A stretch of 26,606 nucleotides of DNA from Nitrospirota bacterium (GCA_015233265.1 JADFXZ010000010.1:1-26606), one strand, 5' to 3'; numbered from the stretch's first letter, positions 1 to 8,270 are shown. Translations and numbers: made by a program. The notes: generated by a model from the letters alone, not told the origin.

Positions 1-2
1 TT

Positions 3-1155
3 ACTTCCGAATCCGTACCGGAAGGGCAATCTGATAAGGTAACAAAACAAACCTCCGTACGCTTTCTTGATTCGATAATACGCTAATCACCAAAATGCAG
101 GGTGGCCTGGGAGCCGCTCGTTAACCCCGGGTTTGCCTTCAAAGGCGGCGGAAAAACCCCAACCACCTAAGCCGATTTACCGTCAATCGTAAGGTCGACG
201 ATAAAAGATATTGGATACACGAGGGCAAAATATGGTTTTGACTATGAGACCTGCTCTGTAATCACTGCCATTCATGAGCAATCGCCGGACATAGCTATGG
301 GGGTTGACCCGGGCGGGGCGGGCGACCAGGGGCTTATGTTTGGATTCGCCTGTAATGAGACCGAAGAACTGATGCCAGCAAGCATAATGCTGGCCCATAA
401 GCTTGCCATTAAGCTGGCCGAAGTGCGCACAAAGGACATCCTGCCTTACCTTCGCCCTGACGGCAAGACACAGGTCACCATTGAATACCGCGATGGCAAG
501 CCGCACTTGGTAAGGGGGTCGTTGACGGCTATGATGGGGTATTTTAATACACCTTTTTCAGCACAGCCCCGACGTAACTCTCAGAGAACTAAAGGAAGAC
601 ATCATCGAAGAGGTGATCAAGCCGACCATCCCCAAAGAACTGCTCGACGAGGAACACATCGTCTATCACGTCAACCCCACTGGCAGATTTGTCACCGGCG
701 GCCCGATGGGAGACACCGGTCTGACCGGCAGGAAGATAATCGTTGACAGCTATGGCGGCACGGGCAGACACGGCGGCGGATGTTTCTCCGGTAAAGACCC
801 GACGAAAGTTGACCGCTCTGGGGCCTATATGGCCAGATATATCGCGAAGAATATCGTAGCCGCCGGTATCGCTGACAGGGCAGAGGTTCAAATCGCCTAC
901 GCCATTGGCATAGCCCAGCCACTGTCAATACTTGTCGATACCTCAAATACGGGGAAAATTTCTCACGAGAAGATAGTGAAGATAATCAGGGACAACTTCG
1001 ACCTTACTCCTAAGGGAATCATAACGAAGCTTGACCTTAGAAGACCGATATATAGGAAGACAGCCTCCTATGGACACTTCGGAAGGCCTGACCCTGATTT
1101 CACATGGGAAAAGACAGATATGGCCGACCAGCTCAGAAAAGAGGCAGGGTTGTAG
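3..1155 (+). pseudogene. metK: S-adenosylmethionine synthetase, 5' end missing, with in-frame stops and a frameshift
   Basis: MetK makes S-adenosylmethionine from methionine and ATP in the cytoplasm. The reading starts in the family N-terminal motif (TSESVPEG at base 3), so only a few residues and the start codon lie outside the window. Family landmarks are the GVDPGGAGDQGLMFG block near 300-345, the NPTGRF-GGPMGDTGLTGRK block near 676-733, GGCFSGKDPTKVDRS near 775-822 and the C-terminal RRPIYRKTASYGHFGR near 1039-1083. Two patches are damaged. Bases 45-170 keep recognisable MetK spacing but carry TAA codons at 84-86 and 168-170 and several substitutions at conserved sites. Bases about 495-560 are scrambled, and the frame changes there (phase 0 before, phase 1 after). 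Everything after about 560 is clean. Either this is a decaying gene or, more likely at a contig edge, consensus error. ahcY follows 45 bases downstream, as in many methyl-cycle operons. Confidence 0.85.
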
Positions 1156-1200
1156 TGAGAGCTTACTATAGTAAAATATAATATAAGGAGACTTGCCGCT

Positions 1201-2460
1201 ATGGTGAAACACGATGTAAAGGACATAGGCCTTGCCGATCAGGGGAAACTGAGAATCGAATGGGCAGAGATGGAGATGCCGGTACTTAGGTCGATAAAAG
1301 AACAATTTTCAAAGGACAAACCCCTCAAAGGCTTGAGAATGGCCGCGTGTCTGCATGTTACTACAGAGACTGCAAACCTGATGGAGACGCTGAAGGCCGG
1401 CGGGGCAGAGGTAGCGCTTTGTGCCTCAAATCCCCTAAGTACTCAGGACGATGTGGCGGCAAGCCTTGTGAAACATTCGGACATCCCCGTCTTTGCCATC
1501 AAGGGCGAGGACAACGACACGTACTATAAGCATATTATGGACCTCCTGTCCTTTGCGCCGCACCTTACTATGGACGACGGTGCCGATGTAGTCAGCGTGC
1601 TTCATAAAGAAAGGCAAGACCTGCTGTCAAACGTCATAGCCGGTACTGAGGAGACCACCACCGGAGTAATCCGGCTTCGCGCAATGGCTGAAAAAGGTGT
1701 ATTAAAATACCCAATCATAGCCGTCAACGACGCCCTTACCAAGCACCTGTTTGACAACCGCTACGGCACCGGCCAAAGCACGATGGACGGGATTTTAAGG
1801 GCGACGAACCGCTTGATTGCAGGATCGATTTTTGTAGTCTGTGGATATGGCTGGTGCGGCCGCGGGGTTGCGATGAGGGCACGCGGGATGGGTGCACGTG
1901 TAGTTGTGACAGAGATAAATCCACTAAAGGCTCTTGAGGCCACGATGGACGGATATGATGTAATGCCCATAATGGACGCGGCTAAGATTGGCAATATATT
2001 TGTCACAGTAACTGGAAATATCAACGTGATAAGCGAAAAGTGTTTCGGCGTGATGAAAGATGGCGCCATTGTGAGCAACTCCGGACATTTCAATGCGGAG
2101 ATAGAGCTGACCGCCCTTGCTGAAATGGCTACCAGCAGACGTGAAATCAGGGCGTTCGTCGAGGAGTTTACGCTGCCAAATAAGCGCAGGATATATGTGC
2201 TTGGCGAAGGCAGGCTGATAAATCTGGCCTCGGCAGAGGGGCACCCATCGTCGGTCATGGACATGAGCTTTGCCAATCAGGCCATGTGTTCGGCATACGC
2301 GGTGACTAAACACAAAGAACTAAAGAACACCGTATATAGTGTCCCTGAGGAGATAGACAGGGAGATAGCAAGGTTCAAACTAAAGTCAATGGGCATAAAG
2401 ATAGACAAGCTCACAAAGGCCCAGAGCGACTATCTTAAGAGCTGGGAGATGGGGACATAG
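1201..2460 (+). CDS. ahcY: Adenosylhomocysteinase (S-adenosylhomocysteine hydrolase)
   Basis: Cytosolic NAD-dependent enzyme that reversibly splits S-adenosylhomocysteine into adenosine and homocysteine, relieving product inhibition of methyltransferases. The 419-residue length is usual for the bacterial form. The N-terminal part has the substrate-binding signatures CLHVTTETANLMETLKAGGA and LTMDDGADVV. The NAD Rossmann motif GYGWCGRGVA lies at about residues 215-224, followed by an acidic residue ending the next strand (VVTEINP). The end, SDYLKSWEMGT, matches the usual C-terminal pattern. The ATG at 1201 is preceded by a good AAGGAG about ten bases upstream. It sits between metK and rlmN on the same strand, so the three probably share a transcript feeding and recycling SAM. 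The frame is clean, unlike metK just upstream. Confidence 0.96.
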   Translation: MVKHDVKDIGLADQGKLRIEWAEMEMPVLRSIKEQFSKDKPLKGLRMAACLHVTTETANLMETLKAGGAEVALCASNPLSTQDDVAASLVKHSDIPVFAIKGEDNDTYYKHIMDLLSFAPHLTMDDGADVVSVLHKERQDLLSNVIAGTEETTTGVIRLRAMAEKGVLKYPIIAVNDALTKHLFDNRYGTGQSTMDGILRATNRLIAGSIFVVCGYGWCGRGVAMRARGMGARVVVTEINPLKALEATMDGYDVMPIMDAAKIGNIFVTVTGNINVISEKCFGVMKDGAIVSNSGHFNAEIELTALAEMATSRREIRAFVEEFTLPNKRRIYVLGEGRLINLASAEGHPSSVMDMSFANQAMCSAYAVTKHKELKNTVYSVPEEIDREIARFKLKSMGIKIDKLTKAQSDYLKSWEMGT

Positions 2461-2498
2461 TTGATTTAAAGACGCTGCCGCGCGCTGAGATTGAGCAG

Positions 2499-3524
2499 TT
2501 GTTTAATAAGCTGGGGCTGCCCGGCTTCCGCGTGGCTCAGCTCATGCACTGGATGTATGAAAAGAATGCGGCAAGTATAGACGAGATAACCGAGTTTTCG
2601 AAGCCCTTGAGAGACAAGCTCAAGGGCTTTTCGTATATAGGCGGCCTGAAGATCCTCAAAAAGACCGCCTCGCCAGATGCAACGATAAAGCTGCTCTTTG
2701 GCCTTGAGGATAGCCTTAGTGTGGAGGGCGTGTTAATCCCTGACGAGTATCGCCTGACGCTTTGTGTATCTTCGCAGGTTGGCTGTGCGATGGGATGCAG
2801 GTTTTGCCTGACTGCCACGATGGGGCTGGTAAGAAATCTCAGGGCTGATGAGATAGCAGGGCAGGTCATGGCCGTAAGACGAGAGCTTCAGGCCACAGAC
2901 GCAATAGATAACGGTGCAATAAACGGCCGCGAGATAACCAACATAGTATTTATGGGGATGGGCGAGCCGCTCAAAAATTTCGACGGGGTAGTGCGCGGCA
3001 TACACATATTAACTGATTACATGGGAATCTCAAAGCGCAGGATAACGTTGTCAACGGCTGGCGTTGTGCCGCAGCTTCAGAAATTGTATAAAGAGATACC
3101 GGAGGTGAATCTGGCCGTCTCACTTAATGCCACAACAGATGCAACACGCTCGGCGTTGATGCCGGTTAATAATAAATATGACATTGGGGCGCTGCTGAGG
3201 GCCTGTGGCAGGTTGCCAATCTCCCCGCGGCGGCGCATCACATTTGGCTACGTGCTGTTAAAGGGGATAAACGATACGCCAGCTGATGCTCGTCGCCTTG
3301 TTGCCATGTTAAAGGGGTTGAGCGCGAAGGTAAATCTGATTCCGTTTAACCACTACGAAACGGCCAAATATGAGCCGCCGGATGACAAAACCGTCCTTGA
3401 GTTTCAGCAAATCCTTGTGGACAGGCACGTCACAGCATTTGTAAGAAAGAGCATGGGGCGGGAGATCTGCGCGGCCTGTGGGCAGCTAAGAACATGCCAT
3501 CCCCACGCAATATATCAGGGGTAG
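2499..3524 (+). CDS. rlmN: 23S rRNA (adenine2503-C2)/tRNA A37 methyltransferase, radical SAM
   Basis: Radical-SAM enzyme that places a methyl group on C2 of A2503 in 23S rRNA and A37 in some tRNAs. The 4Fe-4S motif CxxxCxxC is visible as CAMGCRFC, with downstream family blocks VFMGMGEPLKNFD, STAGVVPQL, LAVSLNATTDATRS, LIPFNHYE and the C-terminal REICAACGQLR containing the methyl-carrier cysteine. The start is uncertain. The first standard start codon is TTG at 2499, but alignment with family N-termini needs about 14 more residues (VDLKTLPRAEIEQ in the same open frame, back to about 2457), and the frame is open only from 2439. An ATA at 2457 lies 8 bases after GGAG, and CTG at 2442 is another option. 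Either would make the gene overlap the end of ahcY. The enzyme consumes two SAM per turnover, which fits the neighbouring SAM-cycle genes. Confidence 0.93.
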   Translation: MFNKLGLPGFRVAQLMHWMYEKNAASIDEITEFSKPLRDKLKGFSYIGGLKILKKTASPDATIKLLFGLEDSLSVEGVLIPDEYRLTLCVSSQVGCAMGCRFCLTATMGLVRNLRADEIAGQVMAVRRELQATDAIDNGAINGREITNIVFMGMGEPLKNFDGVVRGIHILTDYMGISKRRITLSTAGVVPQLQKLYKEIPEVNLAVSLNATTDATRSALMPVNNKYDIGALLRACGRLPISPRRRITFGYVLLKGINDTPADARRLVAMLKGLSAKVNLIPFNHYETAKYEPPDDKTVLEFQQILVDRHVTAFVRKSMGREICAACGQLRTCHPHAIYQG

Positions 3525-3662
3525 TTTCGGGATCAACCCCCCTTCTGCATAGTCAATCTTTCTGTAGTGCTGGGGGAATACCGCGCTGAACAACTCTGCG
3601 TATTGTCTAAGTCCTCACCGTAGATCGCCTCAGCCGCGAGCAGGCTATATAATCAAAAAATG

Positions 3663-3671
3663 TGCTATAAT
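3663..3671 (+). promoter_or_regulatory. Extended -10 promoter for the AlgX-like gene
   Basis: TGCTATAAT gives a perfect -10 hexamer (3666-3671) with the TGn extension and no good -35, as expected for an extended -10 promoter. It lies about 50 bases before the ATG at 3722, which has a GGAG site (3706-3709). The rest of the 3525-3721 gap shows no recognisable gene or strong terminator hairpin. Confidence 0.45.
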
Positions 3672-3721
3672 ATCTGAGTTTGTTAAGCGGTTGGTCAGCT
3701 ATTAAGGAGATTTAAGCTCTA

Positions 3722-5548
3722 ATGATTCTAAGTAACGAGTCGTGGACTAAGTTTAAAGACTCGCTTGTCAGGTTTTTCTTTAATGAACTGTTTCTGAAGA
3801 TGCTTATTGCGCTATTAACGTTTAGCGCGGTCTATTTGTTTTGCGAAAAACTCAACAGCTATTTGATAATAAGAGTCTTTATCAATATGAGATCATCCTA
3901 TGACAACAATCCGCGCCTCTATTTCCACGACAAACGCGGCGAGATTGACGTAGAGAACTCCGTAATGTCGCATATCGATCAGGCCGATGGCTTTAGAGAC
4001 CTGAAATTCAAAATCCCAAAGGAGATAAAAAACCCGATGGTGATGAGTTTCTTCGTCGGTGAAAAGGCTGGGGTCATCGAGGTAAAAAGTATCGAGATGA
4101 AGACGCTATTCAAGAGCTACCGGTGGCTTGCCGCAGATATCATGAGGGAGTTTGTGCCCAACGAAAACATCGCCGGATATGAATTAGTAAACGACGTTGT
4201 GCGTATTACGGCTAAAAACAATACTCCGTTTATCAGCAACTGGGGCATAGGCCCAAAGTTCAACACCCTTGTTCACTCTATCGACAAACACTACCTGTCA
4301 TATGTATTTGCCTCTGTGGCGGCAGCGGTTGTCTTTGTTATCCTGCTCAGGAGAAGATTTCTATCGATTGACCCACGGGGGAAATCTGTTTTTAACATTG
4401 CTACGGCGTCTATCTTCGTCTTTTTTATCAGCCTGCCGTTTATGAGCTCGCTTTTTCTGATTACTTACAAGGTAACAATAACCGAACAGAGAAGCCTTGC
4501 CACAAAACCACGGCTTAATTTTGAGACCCTTGCCACATTCCCTGAGGACTACACGCAGTACTATAATGACAACTTCGGGTTTCGCGATATGCTCATCAGG
4601 TGGAACAATAAGTATAAGGTGATGTTAGTGCACAGCTCGCCAATTCCCGACCAGGTAGTCTTTGGCAAAAGCGGCTGGCTTTATCTGGATGCCCAGCGCG
4701 TACTTGATGACTACAAGGGCATTAAACCGTTTACGCCTGCCGAGCTTGCTAAGCTAAAACATACCTTGGTTGACCGGCAAGAGTGGCTTGCCCAAAGGGG
4801 TATAAAATACTACGTGATAATAGCACCCAACAAGGAGACCATTTACCCTGAGTACCTGCCCGATTACATAAGAAAGGCCGGCACAACGACCCGGGCAGAC
4901 CAGTTGATAGAATATATGGGCGATAATTCGACGGTTAAAATAATCGACGTAAGAGACGCCCTCATAAAGGCAAAGCCAAAAGGGCTGCTCTTTCACACAA
5001 CTGACACACACTGGAATACCTACGGCGCGTTTTGGGCTTACCGGCAAATAATGAAAACGATGGGATTCCCGGGGTCTGAGCCAATGGACATCTCAGATTT
5101 TAATCTTTATAAAAAAGACTTAAAGGGCGGCGACCTGTATAAACTCCTGTCCCTGTCTGACCTGTTTACAGACGAAGATGTGATATTTCATCCTACAAAA
5201 CCCTACAGAAGCTACCTTGCTAAACCGGGAAACTATGCAAATCCCTGCTGGGACCCAAACACCCCAATAGTCGCCAAAGAAATAGCCGATGCCGCGCTGC
5301 CCAGAATCGTCATCTTCAGGGATTCCTTCTTCATTGCCCTGTTGAATTTCGTTGCCGAACACTTCCAGCGCAGCGTGTTCCTGTGGACGATGACCTTCGA
5401 GAAAGATATAATTGAGAAAGAGCACCCTGACATTGTCGTCACAGAATTAGTGGAAAGGGATATTGACCGCCTAAGCGAAGAGAAAATCAAGGAAATACAG
5501 GGACTTGGAATCGCTAAAAAAGATAACAAGGTTAATAAGCCCAAATAA
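3722..5548 (+). CDS. Membrane-anchored AlgX/AlgJ-type (SGNH-like) O-acetyltransferase-domain protein
   Basis: 608 residues. Membrane segments are at about 24-42, 193-209 and 226-248, with a basic cytoplasmic loop (RRRFLSIDPRGK) between the last two. This places residues 43-192 and 250-608 outside the inner membrane. The C-terminal region (about 260-600) is AlgX/AlgJ-like: the conserved YYNDNFGFRD entry motif, FGKSGWLYL, a DTHW motif (D428, H430) and FRDSF (S535), which together give the Asp-His-Ser set used by alginate O-acetylation enzymes. The first extracytoplasmic domain is unassigned. Such proteins usually acetylate an exopolysaccharide or other glycan, taking acetyl groups from an MBOAT membrane protein. 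No MBOAT or polysaccharide synthase gene is in the window, so the substrate is unknown. The gene is alone between its own promoter and a new promoter for the next gene. The fold call is firm; the specific role is inference. Confidence 0.82.
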   Translation: MILSNESWTKFKDSLVRFFFNELFLKMLIALLTFSAVYLFCEKLNSYLIIRVFINMRSSYDNNPRLYFHDKRGEIDVENSVMSHIDQADGFRDLKFKIPKEIKNPMVMSFFVGEKAGVIEVKSIEMKTLFKSYRWLAADIMREFVPNENIAGYELVNDVVRITAKNNTPFISNWGIGPKFNTLVHSIDKHYLSYVFASVAAAVVFVILLRRRFLSIDPRGKSVFNIATASIFVFFISLPFMSSLFLITYKVTITEQRSLATKPRLNFETLATFPEDYTQYYNDNFGFRDMLIRWNNKYKVMLVHSSPIPDQVVFGKSGWLYLDAQRVLDDYKGIKPFTPAELAKLKHTLVDRQEWLAQRGIKYYVIIAPNKETIYPEYLPDYIRKAGTTTRADQLIEYMGDNSTVKIIDVRDALIKAKPKGLLFHTTDTHWNTYGAFWAYRQIMKTMGFPGSEPMDISDFNLYKKDLKGGDLYKLLSLSDLFTDEDVIFHPTKPYRSYLAKPGNYANPCWDPNTPIVAKEIADAALPRIVIFRDSFFIALLNFVAEHFQRSVFLWTMTFEKDIIEKEHPDIVVTELVERDIDRLSEEKIKEIQGLGIAKKDNKVNKPK

Positions 5549-5578
5549 AATACCTCGTAGAATTATTTACCGCCTTCC

Positions 5579-5608
5579 TTGACAGCAGGGCTGCCCAAGT
5601 GCTATCAT
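5579..5608 (+). promoter_or_regulatory. Sigma70-type promoter for the YtxH/YtxG cluster
   Basis: TTGACA at 5579-5584 and TATCAT at 5603-5608 are separated by 18 bases, about 35 bases before the GTG start at 5644. An AAGGAGG ribosome site follows at 5630-5636. Confidence 0.55.
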
Positions 5609-5643
5609 ACCTTACATGGCTATAAAAACAAGGAGGGCAATCT

Positions 5644-5958
5644 GTGACGGATCTAACGGTATTAGAAGGCCAGAGTAAGGACGTAAAACGCTATATCCTG
5701 ATAGGTTCATTTTTAGGCGGCCTTGTCGGTGCCACTGCGGCATTGCTTTTGTACCCGCAGTCCTCCGATAACAGATTAAAGACGATAACAGACATACAAC
5801 ACGACCTTTTCAGGCCGGTAAAAAGTAAGTTTCGTGAAATGGTCGAGCACATAGGCGACACGCTGATTAAGGCAATAGATGACGCGGCAATCACAGCGGC
5901 CTCCAACAAGCTCTACGGCGATGACGAGGAGTCTGACCCGTCGGATATGGCGTTATAG
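5644..5958 (+). CDS. YtxH-domain small membrane protein
   Basis: 104-residue protein with a GTG start chosen because AAGGAGG ends seven bases upstream. Residues about 17-38 form one glycine-rich hydrophobic helix (SFLGGLVGATAALLLYPQS), the hallmark of the YtxH family (once labelled gas-vesicle-like). The charged amphipathic tail ends acidic (DDEESDPSD). The family is linked with general stress responses in Bacillus, but its molecular role is unknown. It is the first of three small membrane-tethered proteins in a row, and the third gene is a second YtxH-type protein. It is not a gas vesicle component: no gvp genes are nearby. Confidence 0.75.
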   Translation: MTDLTVLEGQSKDVKRYILIGSFLGGLVGATAALLLYPQSSDNRLKTITDIQHDLFRPVKSKFREMVEHIGDTLIKAIDDAAITAASNKLYGDDEESDPSDMAL

Positions 5959-6067
5959 CTGCTGTATATAAGATATTTTTCAGCTGATTTGAAACAGCAA
6001 TGATGGAATTAGGTTGATAAATGTTTGATAAATGAATGAGGGGCGTGACTAATAAAATGGATGGGCT

Positions 6068-6490
6068 GTGGATATAAAACTATTCATACTCTGGGCTGTC
6101 ATTGTGCTGTGCAGTGTGCCGATATTAATTCAGCTGGCCAGAATGATAGGATCGATTATTGATTTGATTAGGACGACGAGCTGTTCAATCAAGGATTTTT
6201 CGACCGAAGTGGTAAATACTGTCAGAGTGGCAAACAGGATATTATCTACAGTTGACGGAATGGTTGTGATTCTGAGGGAGCTTATTGCATCGTTAAAGGA
6301 GCTTGGCTCAGGCGCCAGAAAACTCGTCGAGACTCTTAAAGACTCGTCCAAGTACGTGACTAAATTGCTTGGTCAGCTATCTGGCCTTATTGCGGTGATA
6401 AAATCGACCATAGGGATATTTACTAAAGGTGAAAAGAAAAAAGGAGGCACGGATGACAGACCACAGGACAGAGAAGATGAAAGAGGATGA
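6068..6490 (+). CDS. DUF948/YtxG-like membrane-tethered coiled-coil protein
   Basis: 140 residues with a GTG start at 6068. It has a hydrophobic N-terminal helix (about 4-28), then a long helical region rich in Val, Ile, Leu, Ser and Thr with heptad-like spacing (roughly 30-120), and a very charged tail (KGEKKKGG...DREDERG). This is the architecture of DUF948 proteins such as Bacillus YtxG. Assignment is supported by the next gene, a YtxH-type protein that overlaps its 3' end by 38 bases, matching the ytxG-ytxH order of Firmicutes. Function is unknown; a membrane-bound scaffold is a guess. The start lacks a strong ribosome site (only GGATGGG upstream). The leader holds two copies of TTGATAAATG one base apart (6014-6034). 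Confidence 0.7.
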   Translation: MDIKLFILWAVIVLCSVPILIQLARMIGSIIDLIRTTSCSIKDFSTEVVNTVRVANRILSTVDGMVVILRELIASLKELGSGARKLVETLKDSSKYVTKLLGQLSGLIAVIKSTIGIFTKGEKKKGGTDDRPQDREDERG

Positions 6491-6911
6491 CAAAAAGGGA
6501 GTATCGGGGGCATTGCTTGCCGTGGCAACATTGTTTGGAAGCGTAGCTGGCGCCGCCCTAGGTCTCGTGTTTGCACCGCAGGCAGGAGATAAGACCAGGG
6601 CGAAGATTCGCGAGTCATATAACAATGTCGTAGATAACGTAAACGCAGTGGTAAAGAAGGTCGACGACACGCTGCCTGGTTTCGTAACAAAGGTCAGAAC
6701 AGAACTTCAGGACGTGCCTGACAACGTGAAATCAGAGCTGTTGACTCTGACAAAAGACACAGAAGAAAAAATAAGCAAGGCGGTCGAAATGAGCAGCTCC
6801 TATCTTTCGGACGTGAAAAGCACCATTTCCTCGACGCTTGACGAAGGGATAAAGACCCTGTCATCAACTATCGAAGAGGGGAAAAAGATAATATCAAAAA
6901 ACACTCAATAG
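6453..6911 (+). CDS. YtxH-domain membrane protein
   Basis: 152 residues from the ATG at 6453, preferred over an in-frame GTG at 6429 because AAGGAGG lies at 6441-6447. A single glycine-rich membrane helix (about residues 17-42, GALLAVATLFGSVAGAALGL followed by VFAPQAGDKTR) matches the YtxH consensus, where FAPxxGxxTR closes the helix. The rest (45-152) is a long amphipathic, Lys/Asp/Ser/Thr-rich helix resembling LEA or apolipoprotein-type repeats. It overlaps the preceding DUF948 gene and ends the cluster just before a strong terminator. A membrane-associated stress or envelope role is inferred from the family only. Confidence 0.78.
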   Translation: MTDHRTEKMKEDDKKGVSGALLAVATLFGSVAGAALGLVFAPQAGDKTRAKIRESYNNVVDNVNAVVKKVDDTLPGFVTKVRTELQDVPDNVKSELLTLTKDTEEKISKAVEMSSSYLSDVKSTISSTLDEGIKTLSSTIEEGKKIISKNTQ

Positions 6912-6938
6912 ATAGCGAAAAGCAGTCAGATAGAAATG

Positions 6939-6972
6939 ACCGGGTTGGCGGCAGCCGCCCGGTTATTTTTTT
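6939..6972 (+). terminator. Rho-independent terminator after the YtxH cluster
   Basis: ACCGGG (6939-6944) pairs with CCCGGT (6958-6963). An inner GGC/GCC pairing extends the stem, and a run TTATTTTTTT follows to 6972. Confidence 0.85.
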
Positions 6973-7002
6973 ACAAGAAACTTAATTTTACAAGAAACTT
7001 AA
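6969..7002. repeat. Perfect 17-base tandem duplication
   Basis: Two adjacent identical copies of TTTTACAAGAAACTTAA (6969-6985 and 6986-7002). They begin inside the T-tract of the terminator, so this is probably a slippage duplication. Confidence 0.9.
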
Positions 7003-7064
7003 ACAGTTATCTGGACGGTCATTGAGGTCTTCACGTCGCGCTGAGGGGAAACAGGCAGGGCGGT

Positions 7065-8270
7065 CTATCGTTTTCCAGTAATAAAGTAACTCATCAACGT
7101 GTGGCCCTCATCGATGTACAAGGCATCTTTCAATGACCCTATACCTTCGTCATATGAGATTTTATTAGTCTTAACGGCGCGGCTGTCATATATAACAAAC
7201 GGCACTGAGGCGTTTGTATGGGTTTTCAGTGCGATTGGGGTTGGATGATCAGGCATCAGAAGGATTTTATAGTCTCCGGCGTCTTTGAGCAGCCTAAGCA
7301 CCTCATCGACAACGATAGAATCGAAGTCCTCTATGGCGCGGATTTTGTCGTCAAGTCTACCGGAGTGCCCAGCCTCATCGGGGGCCTCGACATGAATATA
7401 CACAAAATCCCTATCTTTGAGTGAATTGACGCCGTAGGCGGCCTTGCCTTTATAGTTGGTATCGATGTAGCCGGTTGCCCCTGGAACGTCAATAATCCTA
7501 AGTCCAGCGCAAACGCCAAGTCCTTTTGTGAGATCGACGGCGCTTATCAGGCTGCCTTCTATGCCGTATTTGTCCTTAAAAAGCGGCAGCGCCGGGCGCC
7601 TTCCCTGCCCCCAAAGCCAGATGCTGTTAGCCGGTGGTTTGCCGCGTCTGATTCTGTCAATATTTACGGGATGGTCTTTGAGGATTTCCTGCGATTTAAG
7701 CATCAGGGTTAACAACACATCGGCGCCTTGCCCTTGCGGCAGATATGCGGCAACCGGCCTTCCCGTTATATCGTGAGGAGGGGTGCAGGACATATCTATT
7801 GGGCCATTTTTACAGACCATCAAATGTCTGTAACTGATGCCCGGGTAAAACTGTATTGAATCAATGCCCAATTCCCTGTTTATCGCCAGGATTAACTCTC
7901 TGGCCTCCTCAGAGGTTATGTGTCCGGAGCTGTAGTCGGCCATTAATGTCTCTTTCTGTGTGAAATCAAGGTATACGAGATTGCACCTGAAGGCGGCGTC
8001 ATCTTTGTCAAGCGGCAGCCCCATGCTTGCCGCCTCAAGCGGTGCCCTGCCGGAGTAGTAATCGCGTGGGTTGTAGCCCAGAATGCTCAGATTTGCAACA
8101 TCTGAGCCGGGTGGAAACCCCTCAGGCACAGTCCTCACCATTCCATAAATTCCACCTGATGCAAGGGCATCCATGTTGGCAGTAACCGCCCTTTGTAACG
8201 GTGTCATCCCTCCAATGGCCTCAAGTGGCATATCGGCCATTCCATCGCCTATCAGCACAATATATTTCAT
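7065..8270 (-). CDS. apgM: Archaeal-type 2,3-bisphosphoglycerate-independent phosphoglycerate mutase / proposed homoserine kinase
   Basis: 401 residues of the alkaline-phosphatase superfamily. Metal-site and phospho-serine motifs are visible: IGDGMAD (D9), PPGSDVANLSILGY (S56 as the phospho-acceptor), HVEAPDEAGHSG and MPDHPTP near the C-terminus. Length and motifs match the ApgM family, which interconverts 3- and 2-phosphoglycerate in glycolysis and gluconeogenesis. The closest look-alikes in anaerobic bacteria are the subgroup annotated as a proposed homoserine kinase of threonine synthesis, which keeps the same catalytic core; sequence reading alone cannot separate the two. No hom, thrC or glycolytic gene lies beside it. 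It is a single gene running opposite to both neighbours, starting at ATG 8270 with a weak ribosome site. Confidence 0.85.
   Translation of the reverse strand: MKYIVLIGDGMADMPLEAIGGMTPLQRAVTANMDALASGGIYGMVRTVPEGFPPGSDVANLSILGYNPRDYYSGRAPLEAASMGLPLDKDDAAFRCNLVYLDFTQKETLMADYSSGHITSEEARELILAINRELGIDSIQFYPGISYRHLMVCKNGPIDMSCTPPHDITGRPVAAYLPQGQGADVLLTLMLKSQEILKDHPVNIDRIRRGKPPANSIWLWGQGRRPALPLFKDKYGIEGSLISAVDLTKGLGVCAGLRIIDVPGATGYIDTNYKGKAAYGVNSLKDRDFVYIHVEAPDEAGHSGRLDDKIRAIEDFDSIVVDEVLRLLKDAGDYKILLMPDHPTPIALKTHTNASVPFVIYDSRAVKTNKISYDEGIGSLKDALYIDEGHTLMSYFITGKR

Noticed and set aside
297..746. Separate 149-residue gene
   Set aside because: It is the MetK reading before the frame break; its last third is out-of-frame sequence after the damaged patch.
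1761..2276. 171-residue minus-strand frame inside ahcY
   Set aside because: It is the antisense of a highly conserved enzyme, has no ribosome site and matches no family.
5644..6911. Gas vesicle proteins
   Set aside because: YtxH proteins are sometimes labelled gas-vesicle-like, but no gvpA or other gvp motifs are present.
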